From: Symbiodinium natans
Taxonomy: Eukaryota; Sar; Dinophyceae; Suessiales; Symbiodiniaceae
Direction: 5' to 3'
DNA length: 64,000 nt
Assembly (NCBI GenBank): GCA_905221605.1
Contig: CAJNDS010000001.1
Location: 1,716,525-1,780,524, forward strand
The position numbers and the translations under genes were made by a program. A model generated the notes under the pieces. That model was given only the letters and a program-made list of their open reading frames with translations, was not told the origin of the DNA and did not search any database. Below, piece by piece: positions 19,763 through 30,172 of this stretch. How positions within the stretch are numbered: position 1 is the first letter of the stretch; every line of letters begins with the position of its first letter.

Positions 19763-20248
19763 CCGCCGACCCTGGCGGCGTGTTGGATGGGTTTCTGGAG
19801 GCGAGAGCCTCCCTCTTTCGGGGGTACCCCGCCAGCTTTTCCGTGGAGGAACAGGCCACCCACACCGCGTAAACTCATGGACCATAGATGGTTTCGCACA
19901 GGGCATAGGGGCTCTTTTGGACCCCCCCCTTACCCCAGATCAAAGCGCCAGAGAGGGGGAATCGAGCCCTGCATGTCCCCATGCTCATGGACTGAAGCCA
20001 TGTCCAGGCACCAGCCTCACTCACCCCGCCCCTCCCTACCCCCCCCCCCCCCGCCCTACCCCCCCTGCCCAACCGCCCCCCCCCTACCCCCCCCTACCCC
20101 CCCGCCCCTATTGCGAAGGACCGTCCAGGCAGCTTCTCGCCAGGCTGGCCCCACCCCCCACCCAGACCCGAACCGCAAACCCAAGCCACCAAACCCCAAA
20201 CCTTTGTTCTCCTGCGGGGTCGGCAGCTTGAGCCGGAGGCTCTTAAAT
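19760..20248. mobile_element. dispersed element, copy 1
   Basis: The first 30 or so bases (starting GTCCGCCGACCCTGGCGGCG) and the last 30 or so (with GGCTTGAGCCGGAGGCTC variants ending TTAAAT) are nearly identical to 35236-35452. Both copies carry a C-rich middle, and both begin at the end of a TTTAGGG array. The middles differ (489 versus 217 bp), so only the ends are conserved. Could be a SINE-like or other non-autonomous element. Confidence 0.6.
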
Positions 20249-20584
20249 TTAGGGTTTAGGGTTTAGGGTTTCGGGTCTAGGGTCTAGGGTCCAGGGTCTA
20301 GGGTGTTGGGTCCACGGCTTTGGGGCTAAGGGCCATGGGTTTTGAGCTGAACTACATAGAAGACTTCGCTGGCGATATGTGTCCCTTCACAGAACTATCA
20401 CCAAATCCACATCTAAACCATGCGGCACGCGTGCTTCAAACCTTCCGAACCTTCAAACCCAAAACCCTAAACCCCATAAACCCTAAACCCTAAACGCTAC
20501 ACCCCCAAAACCCCGAAACCACTCTAAAGTCAATAAAGCCATAGGCCTAAACCCTAAAGCCTTAAGCCTAAACCCGACACCCAC

Positions 20585-20639
20585 CCTTGCAATCGCCCAG
20601 GAGCTTTGTGGGGACGACCTTCTCGAAGATCACGTGCGC
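20585..20639 (-). CDS. candidate 55-nt exon
   Basis: Acceptor GGCAG|G and donor AAGG|GTGGG enclose AHVIFEKVVPTKLLGDCK on minus. Good coding look and CCCTAAA/TTTAGGG flanks in the usual order. Family unknown. Confidence 0.4.
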
Positions 20640-20739
20640 CTGCCCAGGTGACCCCAGGGTATGAGGTTTAGGGTTTAGGGCTACGGGTTTAGGGTTTAGG
20701 GCTACGGGTTTAGGGTTTATGGTTTACATAGCGTAAATC

Positions 20740-20935
20740 ACAAACAGCTTCTTCGTCCTTCGTATGATATCTATGATGATCCTCGCATCGACATTCAGAA
20801 GAAATCTCCCATCTAGAGCAACCCCGTCTATTGACCCGTCGCAAGGCTTTCAACTTCCGCAAGGCACGTTCGGCCCATGCAGAGAAAACAGCTGTGGCTG
20901 TGCAGATGGGGCCCCCGGGGGTGGTTCTTGTGGTT
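20740..20935 (-). CDS. candidate exon(s), two open minus frames
   Basis: One minus frame reads TAVFSAWAERALRKLKALR; another in the same stretch reads SIDGVALDGRFLLNVDARI and IDIIRRTKKLFVIYAM to a stop. Both look coding, so this may be a frameshifted or spliced coding region. Family unknown. Confidence 0.3.
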
Positions 20936-21011
20936 TACGTCTTGTGGTCCCCTTAGTGTTGCATATTTAGGGTTTAGGGTTTAGGGTTTAGGGTTTAGGG
21001 CTTCCGCTTTA

Positions 21012-21096
21012 GGCACAGCGCGCCTGCAGCAGCTGCACCGCTGCCGCCGCCGCTGCGCTGTCGTGGACGTCGCTGCCGATCTCGGTTGCCCCGAAG
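21012..21096 (-). CDS. candidate exon, alanine-rich
   Basis: The minus frame reads ATEIGSDVHDSAAAAAVQLL then QARCA and a stop, or a GC donor after CAG. Flanked on both sides by TTTAGGG arrays. Confidence 0.35.
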
Positions 21097-21188
21097 GGGG
21101 GGGTTTAGGGTTTAGGGTTTAGGGTTCAGGGTTTAGGGTTTGCGGTTTACGGTTTAGGGCTTAGGGTTTAGGGTTTAGGGTTTAGAGT

Positions 21189-21271
21189 TTCGACTCTCAC
21201 ACTCGCACAAAGCCGGCAAGGCTTCGGTTGGATCCTGTCTCTGAGTGATACCGTCCACAAGATTCTGCAGA
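21189..21271 (-). CDS. candidate exon, unknown protein
   Basis: Acceptor CTGCAG|A. The minus frame reads NLVDGITQRQDPTEALPAL then CECESR. First block of the array-poor island 21.2-24.3 kb. Confidence 0.35.
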
Positions 21272-21616
21272 CACCGTTAACTCTCATCTAGTGAAACATG
21301 TGCCCAAGGACTCAGCCCCCCTCATCTCAGTTCTGCATCGATTTGTATCTCAGCACTCGCTGACGTTCTTCCATATCTCGACCTCCGAGCCTGTGGCCCA
21401 TCCTCCTCCCCCATTCGCCCTCTTTCATCTCCGTGTCAAGGTGGCCACTCCACGAACACTCCAGCCACCCCAGCACTCTTGAGTTCATTGCAGCTGCCCT
21501 GCAGGCAAGCCCTCACCCTCCCCAAGGCGCCACCCCTCCATCCTCCTCCCTCACCACATGCGGATGACGCGAGGTCTCCGCCAATCTTCAATGCCGCAAT
21601 CAGGAGTCTCATCGTC

Positions 21617-21727
21617 TCCATAGAATTGCATCACGCGTGTCTCTCGCAGGAAATTTGTCTTCAAATTCCTCGTCTCCATCGAATTCCATCATGCGCATCT
21701 CTCGCAGGAAATTTGTCTTCAAATTCC
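21617..21727. repeat. 55-bp tandem duplication
   Basis: Two copies of a unit containing CTCGCAGGAAATTTGTCTTC and AAATTCC, each preceded by a similar CCAT(A/C)GAATT(G/C)CATCA word. Confidence 0.85.
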
Positions 21728-22206
21728 ACCACGTTGCGTGCTGGAAGCTTCAGCATCATCCGGCCTTCAAGAAGGCCTCGCCCATGCCTCCATGCAATTC
21801 GTATCCAAGTCAGTCATGCTCCCCATTCGTCCATGCAGCGTCGCAGCGGGCCGCCACTTCAGCTCGAATCCCTTCCAAGCCAAATTTTTTCCAAACCAAA
21901 TTCTTTCACCCTTCCAATTCGTTCATGCAATAATTCGTCATGCTGTGCCACCATGCAGCGATACATCATGCAGTGTCGCCTCATCCATTTGCCAGCTTAC
22001 CACTTCACCAGCAGCCCTGACTCATCCAGGGTCTCCATGGCATTACTAGAGTACACCCAACACACAGCAGTTCTAAGGTTGTCCAAACATTGCACAAGAT
22101 TGGGGGGGGGGGGGGGGAGAAGCCACTAGACAGATGCAGCTGTTACTAAGCACCACGCGCGCACGTGCAGCTGTATGTATGTGTGTGTGCACGCCCAACC
22201 CGCATT

Positions 22207-22563
22207 TCAGACCTCCTCACCCGTCAGCCTTTCCCCGTATTCAGGCGTGGCGCTCGGCTCGTGGGCCATACTTTTAGCAGCGAGGCTGATAAGATTATCT
22301 GAGTATCTTTGCTGTTGTGCTCCCTCCATGTCTGGCTGTTGGGCACGTAATATCTGTTTTGCCAATGCTCCACATTCAGCCCATGTCAAGGTTGTCTGTT
22401 CACTGAGGCCCCGGCGGTACTCATGATACTGACTAGGCATGTTCGGGTTGAGGGGTAGGGTGCAGGGCAACTCCCAAAGATGAACACTTCTAGCTCCTAA
22501 CGGCTGGTCTCGATCCGGAGTTCCCTCCATGCACTTTCCCCCGGTCCCCCCCCCCCTCTGCAC
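22207..22563 (-). CDS. coding block, unknown protein
   Basis: A 118-codon minus frame with coding character in its second half: PSQYHEYRRGLSEQTTLTW, then ECGALAKQILRAQQPDMEG, then YSDNLISLAAKSM, to a stop. The N-terminal part is low-complexity and may be non-coding. It lies in a 3-kb array-free island with 23073-24246. Could be a gag-like part of a retroelement or a host exon; no motif decides. Confidence 0.4.
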   Translation of the reverse strand: MQRGGGTGGKCMEGTPDRDQPLGARSVHLWELPCTLPLNPNMPSQYHEYRRGLSEQTTLTWAECGALAKQILRAQQPDMEGAQQQRYSDNLISLAAKSMAHEPSATPEYGERLTGEEV

Positions 22564-22939
22564 ACACTCAGCTAGCCCTAGCAGCTTTACATCCAGACAT
22601 CCTCACTCCCTACATCATCTACTTTTTCTGCTACAGGATGTAAAATAGTGCTCTCGATCCCCCTCAATCACTCCCTCGGCCTTTTGTCAGGGTCCCAGCA
22701 TGCTGTTCAGGGACTAGTGCTGTATGTATCGAGCATTCACGGGCAGCATGCTCTCATGCAACTAATTCCTGGCATGCCCATGCAATTCACACCTCTCAAG
22801 TCAAGGGGTAGAGTTCAACACCCATAAGATCAACATGAGAAATGAAGGGGCGGACCATGCAAATTGGGATTCGCGCGCATATCTCAATCATGCAGTATAC
22901 AGAATCTGCCCACATCTCCATTCAGGAAATGCACAGACT

Positions 22940-23040
22940 TCGCACATGCCTCAATTCAGGGGGAATTCACATGCATTCAATTCATTCAGGGGGAATTCAC
23001 ATGCATTCAATTCACCGAATTCGACAAATTCACTAAATTC
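22940..23040. repeat. 30-bp tandem duplication
   Basis: Two adjacent copies of a unit containing TCAGGGGGAATTCACATGCA then TTCAATTCA. Confidence 0.9.
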
Positions 23041-23072
23041 GTTTGAGGCCGGCCCTCAAGCGATCCCTCCCT

Positions 23073-23586
23073 TCACCACGGCAGCGGGGGGGCAATTCCC
23101 AGTGCTGCAAGGACCGCTTGCTGCTCCACAAGCAGCCTTCTCCCATTGCTCAACGTGATAGCCGCCACCGGTGGCTGCCTCGCCGCCCCAGTCTGCCCCA
23201 CCCTCTCCTCCAAGCTGACGATCAAAGGCCCGCCCTCCGGGGCCGTCATCGGTGCCGGTCCCACATTGGACGTGCCGACCGGGGACTGTGGGTGGCGTCG
23301 CTGCTGGTCTTCCTCCGGCCCTGGAAGCCAAAAGGGCTGCAGCAGCTGCTCGGGCCTCTGGGACTTCCGGTTCTTCTCCTCACACATTACAGCCGGGGAT
23401 CTGCTGCTGCATTTCGCGCGCAATCGCCACTTCTGCTTGCCTCTCAGCAGACGAGGGATAAGGGTTCAGGGAACCTACAAGTCCATCTAACCGAGCATCA
23501 CGGGAGTAACTCACCCCGAGCATGGTGACATCATCATCATCCTCAAGCCCCCCAACCCCCCCATCAATCCTTTTCCGAGCATTCAC
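23073..23586 (-). CDS. two overlapping coding-like minus frames
   Basis: The upstream frame (23380-23586) reads DDDDVTMLGVSYSRDARLD then GLVGSLNPYPSSAERQAEV. The downstream frame (23073-23423) reads PAPMTAPEGGPLIVSLEER then AAITLSNGRRLLVEQQAVL to a stop. Both look coding but in different frames, with an overlap near 23380-23423. This is either an unseen small intron or a frameshift. Family unknown. Confidence 0.4.
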
Positions 23587-23908
23587 AAAGGCGCGGGCAG
23601 CATCATCATCCCCCCCCCCCTCCCCCCATCAACTCCACTTCCTTCGCCGTCATCACATCCATCGGGTGCTACCAGCTCCTGAACAGCTTCCTCTCTCCCC
23701 CCCCAACCCCCTCCCACCATCTCTCTCTCCTCCACCTCTCTCTCCACTGGGCGTGCCATGGGCGGACCTCAGGAGCACACACGCACGCGCGCACGCTTTT
23801 TTTTTTGTTTGTTGCACACAGGCGTTTCACAGCTGCACCCCTCTTTACAGCCAGAACAACACACAAGGGGGGGCGCAGACACAGGACTGGGTTCAGGGGC
23901 AAACGAGC

Positions 23909-24004
23909 TCACGAGAAGATTGAAAGTCCGAAGCCCAAAGGCCCTGAAGAGATGCCTGGGTCACTTGCACGGCGTGCCCGAAGCCCAGCTTCCACCTTGG
24001 CGTC
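23909..24004 (-). CDS. terminal exon of unknown gene
   Basis: Acceptor GGGAG|G, phase 0, 31 codons reading DAKVEAGLRARRASDPG then ISSGPLGFGLSIFS and TGA. It joins in frame to the exon at 24091-24246 across an 86-bp intron with a GC donor. The join is inferred from phase and splice signals only. Confidence 0.45.
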   Translation of the reverse strand, partial: DAKVEAGLRARRASDPGISSGPLGFGLSIFS

Positions 24005-24090
24005 CTCCCGCGGATCTGCCACACACGCACGTAAAAGGCCGTAGAGAAACATAGAAAAGCATGGCCCTAACAACCTGCCGTCTCACCCGC

Positions 24091-24246
24091 CTGCTCCAGA
24101 ACGATCTTCAGGTGATCATTCCGGAGCTGAGACACGACCGTGGTGGAGATGTCGCCGTTGAACAGCTCCTCCTGCTCCGCTGGCAGCGCTGGGACCCGCA
24201 ACATCTCGACGACCTCTGCCATGCTGTGGACATTCAGCAAGCAGGG
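24091..24246 (-). CDS. strong 156-nt exon of unknown gene
   Basis: Acceptor CTTGCAG|C, GC donor after GAGCAG, 52 codons in phase 0. The frame reads PCLLNVHSMAEVVEMLRV, then PALPAEQEELFNGDISTTV, then LRNDHLKIVLEQ: acidic, helical, clearly protein-like. Continues into 23909-24004. I do not recognise the family. Confidence 0.55.
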
Positions 24247-24663
24247 CTGCAAGAAACGAAGGGGTTTAGGGTTTAGGGTTTGGGGGGGGGGGGGGGGGGA
24301 GGGGGGTTTAGGTGTTGGGGTTTGGGGTTTAGGGTCTCCAAGGGCTTAGGGTCTCCAAACCCTAAACCCCAAACCCCAAACCCCAAACCCCAAACCCAAA
24401 ACCCTAAACCGTGACTAAACCTTAAACCCTCCCCACAATAAGAATCCCCAGAAAAAGGGGGGGGGGTTATTGAATATCGAGCTTGAAGATGATTTGTGCG
24501 TTTAGGATTTAGGGTTTAGGGGTTTAATTAGGGTTTAGGGGCTAGGGTTTTGAGCCTCATTATGAGATTTGAGAGCGGCCTCCCCTGTAACCGGAGACCC
24601 TCAAGCCCTAAAGCGGAGGCTTTCGGTCCACTCTTGGCTCCGAAAGAACTTGAAGCCCACACT

Positions 24664-24740
24664 AACCCTAAACCCTAAACCCCAAACCCTAAACCCTAAA
24701 CCCTAAACCCTAAACCCTAAACCCTAAACCCTAAACCCTA
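24664..24740 (-). repeat. CCCTAAA array
   Basis: About eleven units, just left of MITE family D copy 2. Confidence 0.95.
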
Positions 24741-24767
24741 TCTTAAGCAAAGTTGTAAACGTACCTA

Positions 24768-24882
24768 AACTTGGCAGACTTCTGAACCCCTGCTAAAAGT
24801 TTAACTTTTAGGCTCCTTATTGTAGTTTCTACAAAAACCCAAAAAGTTAAGGTCCTAAGGGCCAGCCAGAAGAAGGCCAAGT
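24768..24882. mobile_element. MITE family D, copy 2
   Basis: Near-identical to 8828-8942 across the whole 115 bp, including ACTTCTGAACCCCTGCTAAA and AGGCTCCTTATTG. Ends CTTGGCAGACTTCTG and CAGAAGAAGGCCAAG are imperfect inverted repeats. Confidence 0.85.
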
Positions 24883-24939
24883 AAACATTCATAGTAAGCC
24901 TTGCAGGGTTCTTCAGGGAGGGGGGTTCATGGAGGGTAG

Positions 24940-25045
24940 GTACCAGGGAACCTTAGGGAAGCTTAGGGAGCCTTAGGGAGTAGTGGGGAGTATTCGGGGA
25001 CCTTGGGTTACATACCCCCCCTTGAACCCCCCCCTTGAGGACACT
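24940..25045. mobile_element. repeat family H, copy 1
   Basis: AGGGAACCTTAGGGAAGCTT, AGGGAGCCTT(A)GGGAG and GGTTACATACCCCCCTTGA. The same order occurs at 34668-34765. Confidence 0.75.
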
Positions 25046-25167
25046 GGAAGCTACCCTTTCTGCAAAGGGATGAAGCAGTTGCTTCCCAGACCCTTTGCGG
25101 GCCTACACAAAACATCCTACATGCCCAAAACCCTTCAAAGTGCCAAAGCACAAACAACACCCTGAAA

Positions 25168-25445
25168 CCACCCTAAACCCTAAACCCTAAACCCTAAACC
25201 CTAAACCCCAAAACCCAAAACCCTAAACCCTAAACCCTAAACCTTAAACCCTTGGGGAACTCAGACTGAACTCGTCAAGGCGCTGCCGGGACCGCCGACA
25301 TCACCATAGCGAGTTGCAGGGCTTCGGGTTGAACTAACTCTAAACCCTAAACCCTAAACCCTAAACCCTAAACCCTAAACCCTAAACCCTAAACCCTAAA
25401 CCCTAAACCCTAAACCCTAAACCCTAAACCCTAAACCCTAAACCC
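25168..25445 (-). repeat. two CCCTAAA arrays around a small island
   Basis: Arrays at 25168-25255 and 25338-25445. The island between (about 25277-25331) reads EALQLAMVMSAVPAAP to a stop on minus. A similar junction phrase (GGCTTC, then GTTGAACTAAC) recurs at about 25318 and 25605. Confidence 0.9.
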
Positions 25446-25509
25446 CAAACAAACCCTAAACAAGCCCTAAACACTAAACTTAAAACCCCGGGCTTCAAAA
25501 TTTCTAGGT

Positions 25510-25586
25510 TGCCCCAGAAGCCTGGGAATGACAGACTATCAGGGCGCCCTTCTTTGCTTCGTCGGCATGAAATGGGATCCCGACCT
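25510..25586 (-). CDS. candidate exon, unknown protein
   Basis: Acceptor TTAG|G. The minus frame reads VGIPFHADEAKKGALIVC then HSQ before a GC donor. The plus frame (MTDYQGALLCFVGMKWDPD) is also coding-like, so strand is uncertain. Confidence 0.35.
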
Positions 25587-25737
25587 AACAATGGAGGGCT
25601 TCCATGTTGAACTAACCCTAAACCCTAAACCCTAAACCCTAAACCCTAAAGCCTAAACCCTAAACCCCCTAAATTAACCCTATGCTTTGGGGTTTAGGGT
25701 CTCAGTGTTTAGGGTTTGGGGTTTCGGGGTTTTAAGG

Positions 25738-25815
25738 AAAACGGTTCGGCATCGGTGGCACCGTGCGCTTGGGCCAAACCAGAAACGTCGAATCGCAACA
25801 TTTCGCAAAAAAGAG
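25738..25815 (-). CDS. candidate exon, unknown protein
   Basis: The minus frame reads EMLRFDVSGLAQAHGATD then AEPF. TTTAGGG arrays lie on the right. Splice sites unresolved. Confidence 0.3.
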
Positions 25816-26527
25816 ACTTTAGGGTTTAGGGTTTAGGGTTTAGGGTTTAGGGTTTAGGGTTTAGGGTTTAGGGCTTCCGGCCTGGATCTTCTCTTTTCTA
25901 GGGCAGAGCCCCTACAGGCCTTATCCCAGTTGCGTAGTACCCTAAACCAACAAAGGTTCACCTTTCAACGATGGTAGGATTCGATATACCTAAAAAGGTT
26001 TAAGGTCACCTACTCATTTTTCAAGGCAGCATATCCTAACTTCTAGACCCGAACCCCGGCAAGTACAACAAGAGTACAGTGCCCTCGTGCAACCGCCGTG
26101 AACCAGCCTCTGAACGCAGGAACGGTTGGGGTGTATCTGCAACAGAAGCCAAGGCAAAACAACTGAAGCCTTAGGCCGTAGACCCAAGTAAACCCAAAAC
26201 TCTACAAGCAACCCAAACCCAAGGCCTCAACCCACCCTAAACCCTAAACCCTAAACCCTACACCCTAAACCCTAAACCCTAAACCCTGAAACCCTAACCC
26301 CCCCCCCCTACGCGCAACTTGCAAAGCTTGCGCTCTCGGGCCTTGCAGCAGCCCTGATGCAACGGCGGCTGCGTGCCGCGAACGAAGCTGCAATGGATCG
26401 GTTTAGGGTTTAGGGTTTAGGGTTTAGGGTTTAGAGTTTAGGGTTTAGGGTTTGAAGGTACTCTGTAGAAAGTTTCATGTTCTCAGGCCCCGAAAAAAAC
26501 CTGGGGAATGTGATTTAAAGAGCTGAC

Positions 26528-26608
26528 CTTATCGATGTCTGCAGAGCAGAAGGCATTGACCAAGCGTTCCAACCTATGCCAATCCGAATCCCCGAGATCA
26601 ACCGGCCC
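26528..26608 (-). CDS. candidate 81-nt exon
   Basis: Acceptor CCCAG|G and donor AAG|GTCAGC enclose exactly 27 codons, phase 0 at both ends. The frame reads GPVDLGDSDWHRLERLVN then AFCSADIDK. One of the most convincing anonymous exons. Family unknown. Confidence 0.45.
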
Positions 26609-26639
26609 CTGGGAAATTAAGATTGCGTGCTTAGGGTTT

Positions 26640-26960
26640 AGGGGTTTAGAGTCTGCATGAAGGATGGGGTTTTGGGCTTAGACTTTAGTGACAACTTGCA
26701 TGTAACAATCGAACCAAGAGCAGAGAACCACACAAGATGTGTAACGAAACTAAATCAACGAACAAACAATTCACCACATGCACTGACAGTGTCATCGTCT
26801 CAAGGCAGGCATGAAGGGCCAGAGGACGCAGAAAAGCAGCACAGGAGGGGTTGAGCAGAATTCCCGGGCTTAAATGAAAAGGAGTCGAGAATGATCGAAA
26901 CGCGAAAAAGAGGCCACATTTTTCCGCAGACAAGGCCGCGCCTAGCACTCAAGAGGCGGA
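26640..26960. other. unique block, coding status unclear
   Basis: Plus (26657-26854) and minus (26685-26948) frames are both open. The plus frame is polar and charged (DNLHVTIEPRAENHTRC), the minus frame hydrophobic. No splice pattern or family decides. Confidence 0.25.
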
Positions 26961-27180
26961 AAAACCTTAAACCTAAACCCTTGAGCCTGCACGCTAGATC
27001 AGTTCTTCCGGGTTCCCAGTACAGGGCTCGAGCCCGAAACCCTCAGCCCTGAATCCGAACTAACTAACTAAACCCGAAACCCTGGACCCTTTCGCCCTAC
27101 GCCACTAGACCCCTAACCAAGCCCTAGCCCCCTAAACCGTGAGCCCTATTTGTTCTTGGTAGGGTGAACGTCGGACCCCT

Positions 27181-27505
27181 GACCCCTAACCCCTGACCCA
27201 CAAACCCTGAGCCCTAAGCCCTTGCGACCCCAAACCCTAAACCCCAAAACCCTAGACCCTAGACCCTAAACCCTAAACCCTATAAAAAACCCTAGACCCT
27301 AGTCCCTAAACCCCAAACCCCAAACCCTAAACCCTAAACCCTAAACCCCAAACCCTAAACCCTATAAACCCTAACCCCAAAACCCTAGACCCTAGACCCC
27401 AAACCCTAAACCCTAAACCCTAAATCCTAATCGCTAAACCCTAAACCCTACACCCTAAACCCTAAACCCTATAAACCCTAACCCCAAACCCTAAACCCCA
27501 AACGG
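27181..27505 (-). repeat. long degenerate CCCTAAA region
   Basis: CCCTAAA, CCCCAAA, CCCTAGA and CCCTATAAA variants over more than 300 bp. Confidence 0.9.
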
Positions 27506-27589
27506 CCTGAGCTTCTTGGAGTAGCCTCGCTGCTCGGCTTGGGAGGAGCCCGGCCTGCCGTGAGCTCCGATTGAGGGTGTTTGGGCTTT

Positions 27590-27835
27590 AGGGTTTAGGG
27601 GTAGGGTTTAGGGTTTAGGGTTTAGGGTTTAGGGTTTAGGGTTTAGGGTTTGGGGTTTAGGGTTTAGGGTTTCGGGTTTCGGGTTTCGGGTTTAGGGTTT
27701 AGGGTTTAGGGTTTAGGATTTAGGGTTTAGGGTTTAGGGTTTAGGGTTTGGGGTTTAGGATTTAGGGTTTGGGGTTTAGGGTTTCGGGTTTGGGGTTTAG
27801 GGGTTTGGGGCTTAGGGTGTAGGGTTCATAGAGGT
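27590..27835 (+). repeat. long TTTAGGG region
   Basis: TTTAGGG with TTTCGGG and TTTGGGG variants clustered in blocks. Confidence 0.9.
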
Positions 27836-27916
27836 TTTGGGTTTGGGTTCTTGAGGAGCTTGTAGGATTGTCAGGGGCTTGGCGACTTGGCGATGGCTTA
27901 GGGTTGAGGGGCAGCG

Positions 27917-28022
27917 TGAGACCCAAGAGTAAGCTAGGACCAAAAAGGGTGCCCTGTTTGGTTGCAAGGGGCTTATAAGGACCCGAACGCCCTAAACAAA
28001 AAGGTGAACACGGGCCTACTTG
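27917..28022. mobile_element. MITE family B, diverged copy
   Basis: GACCCAAGAGTAAGCTAGGA near the left end and GGGCCTAC near the right, with AAAAAGGGTGCCCTGTTTGG inside. Compare 30173-30278, 32547-32660 and 34298-34417. A family G fragment adjoins at 28013-28090. Confidence 0.65.
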
Positions 28023-28144
28023 GGGGTTCATGGTACTTAGCAACCAATTATACCTGTACTTACAACTGTACTTATAATCATATTAACAGAACGGGGGCCA
28101 TGGCTACCCTGGCTTGCCTCAAAACGGCTAGATTTTAAAGGCGG

Positions 28145-28330
28145 TGTAGGGTTTAGGGTTTTGGGTTTAGGGTTTAGGGTTTAGGGTTTAGGGTTTAGGG
28201 TTTAGGGTTTAGGGTTTATGGTCTAGGGTTTGGGGTTTGGGGCTTGGGGTTTGGGGTTTGGGGCTTGGGGTTTGGGGTTTGGGGTTTGGGGCTTGGGAAG
28301 TGGGGCTTGGGGGTTGGGGTTGGGGTTTAG
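28145..28330 (+). repeat. TTTAGGG array passing into TTTGGGG/CTTGGGG block
   Basis: Pure TTTAGGG for about nine units, then a block dominated by TTTGGGG and CTTGGGG. Confidence 0.9.
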
Positions 28331-28364
28331 GGTTAAACCCTCAACCCTAGATAAACCCTAAACC

Positions 28365-29300
28365 TACTCTGCGGCGGCGAACTATAGAACTCTTGAGTGC
28401 TTCGCAAATACGGAACCTGTGGGTTTATCAAGTCCTTCGTACTATGTGGGGGACTTTACCAGGGGTCCCTCATGCCGCCATATAGAGTTAAGGGTTTAAG
28501 AAAAGACCTGGCGCCGTGACCTCTGCGGCCACGGAGCCAAAATCCCAAGAAAAGCCAAGGCCTAAACCCTAAACCCCTAAAACCCTAAACCCCTAAACCT
28601 CTAAACCCCTAAACCCCTAAACCCCTGAACCCTGAACCCCTGAAACCCCTAAACTCCTAAACCCCTAAACGACCCAAAGGAACCCGAAAACACACCGAAA
28701 TCCTACAAGCCAAAATCGACATCCTGCCTCGGCATCCGGCTGGTGCGCCAGACGGGGCCTTCGTGGGAATTTCTCACGTGACCCTAAACCCTAAACCCTA
28801 AAACACTAAACCCGTAAATTAAGCCTTGGGGGTGGCTGGCCACAAAGCCCCAGTGACCCCAAACCCGACACTCCCAAAACCCATAAACCCCTAAACCCCT
28901 AAACCCTAAACCTCTAACCCCCTAAGCCCCTAAACACCTGAACCCCTGAACCCCGAAACCCCTGAACGCCTGACAACTAGAATCTAAAGTCTGGAACCCT
29001 ACTTATACAATATGACTGCCAAGGGCTGTGGGATTGACTCTCGCAAGGCTCAACCCAGGGGGCTTAGGGTTTAGGGTTTAGGGTTTAGGGTTTAGGGTTT
29101 AGGGCGTAGGGTTTAGGTGTATTCCTGGGTTTAGCTAAGGCTAGGCCCACGAGTAGCCCAGGAATAAACTGTCTTCAGGCAAGTAACCCCTGATTAAACC
29201 CCAAACCCCAAACCCTAAACCCCAGGGGTTCAGAATGGTGCCATGCTTTCATGGACATTGTAAGGGAAACCTGGTACCACCAGGCGTCCTGCAGCCTATC
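28365..29300 (-). other. candidate exons between arrays
   Basis: Minus islands, each 50-80 nt: about 28365-28426 (VPYLRSTQEFYSSPPQSR), 28505-28560 (GFSWDFGSVAAEVTAPGLF), 28705-28765 (GPVWRTSRMPRQDVDFG), 28985-29055 (GLSLARVNPTALGSHIV to a stop) and 29218-29292 (DAWWYQVSLTMSMKAWHH). The intervals hold CCCCTAAA-type and CCCTAAA-type repeats. All unassigned. Confidence 0.25.
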
Positions 29301-29419
29301 CCTTAAACCCCAAACCCTCAACAAAAAACCCTAAACCCTAAGCCCTAAACCCTAAACCCTCACAAACCCCAAACCCTCACAAACCCTAAACCCCAAACCC
29401 CAAACCCTAAACCCCAAAC

Positions 29420-29500
29420 GCCATTCCCAAGCCCCTTTGCATTTCATGCGTGCATCTGGCTGCTAAGGCTGCGGCGATTCTTCGACAGCCGCTTTTGCAG
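29420..29500 (-). CDS. candidate exon, unknown protein
   Basis: Acceptor GAAG|G. The minus frame reads DCKSGCRRIAAALAARC then THEMQRGLGMAF. CCCTAAA left, TTTAGGG right. Confidence 0.35.
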
Positions 29501-29510
29501 TCCTTCCGGG

Positions 29511-29660
29511 TTTAGGGTTTAGGGGGTAGGGTTTAGGGTTTAGGGTTTAGGGTTTAGGGTTTAGGGTTTAGGGTTTAGGGTTTAGGGTTTAGGGTTTAGG
29601 GTTTAGGGTTTAGGGTTTAGGGTTTAGGGTTTAGGGTTTAGGGTTTAGGGTTTAGGGATA
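29511..29660 (+). repeat. TTTAGGG array
   Basis: About twenty-one units, ending directly at a partial family B MITE (29659-29706). Confidence 0.95.
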
Positions 29661-30069
29661 CTAGACCCAAGAGTACGCTAGGAAAAAATGGGTGCTCTTT
29701 TGGGTTCAGGGTTGAGGGTTTAGGGTTCAGGCTTCAGGGTTTGGGGTTCAAACTTTAGGGCTCGGGGTGTAGGGTTCAGGGTTTGGGATTTGGGGTGTAG
29801 GGTTTCGGGTTTAGGTTTAGGGTTCAGGTTTAGGGCTCGGGGTGTAGGGTTCAGGGTTCAGGGTTTAGGGTTTAGGGTTCAGGGTTTGGGGTTTAGGGTT
29901 CAGGGATCAGGGTTTAGGGTTTGGGGTTTAGGGTTCGGGGTTTGGGGTGCATGAGGCATAGGGCTTGGATGTTTAGAGCTTGGAGCTTCGGGGTTCGGGT
30001 GCGGTCGACAGGCTTGGCGTCCAGACTTGTGGGTGGTCCAGTCAACAGCTGTATAGGGTTCAGGGGTTT

Positions 30070-30172
30070 CGGGCTTGGGGTTTAGGGTTTAGGGTTTAGG
30101 GTTTAGGGTTTAGGGTTTAGGGTTTAGGGTTTAGGGTTTAGGGTTTAGGGTTTAGGGTTTAGGGTTTAGGGA
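30070..30172 (+). repeat. TTTAGGG array
   Basis: About fourteen units, ending directly at family B MITE copy 1. Confidence 0.95.

Noticed and set aside
20215-20248. Dinoflagellate spliced-leader sequence (GGCTTGAGCC resembles GGCTCAAG)
   Set aside because: Only a short match to the leader core and no leader RNA gene structure follows; both copies are ends of a dispersed element.
19787-20266. Proline-rich plus-strand ORFs of 104 and 159 residues
   Set aside because: They cover the C-rich middle of a dispersed element; no domain and no splice context.
22207-23586. LTR retrotransposon gag/pol
   Set aside because: No protease, reverse transcriptase or integrase motif, zinc knuckle or long terminal repeat was seen; kept as unknown coding blocks.
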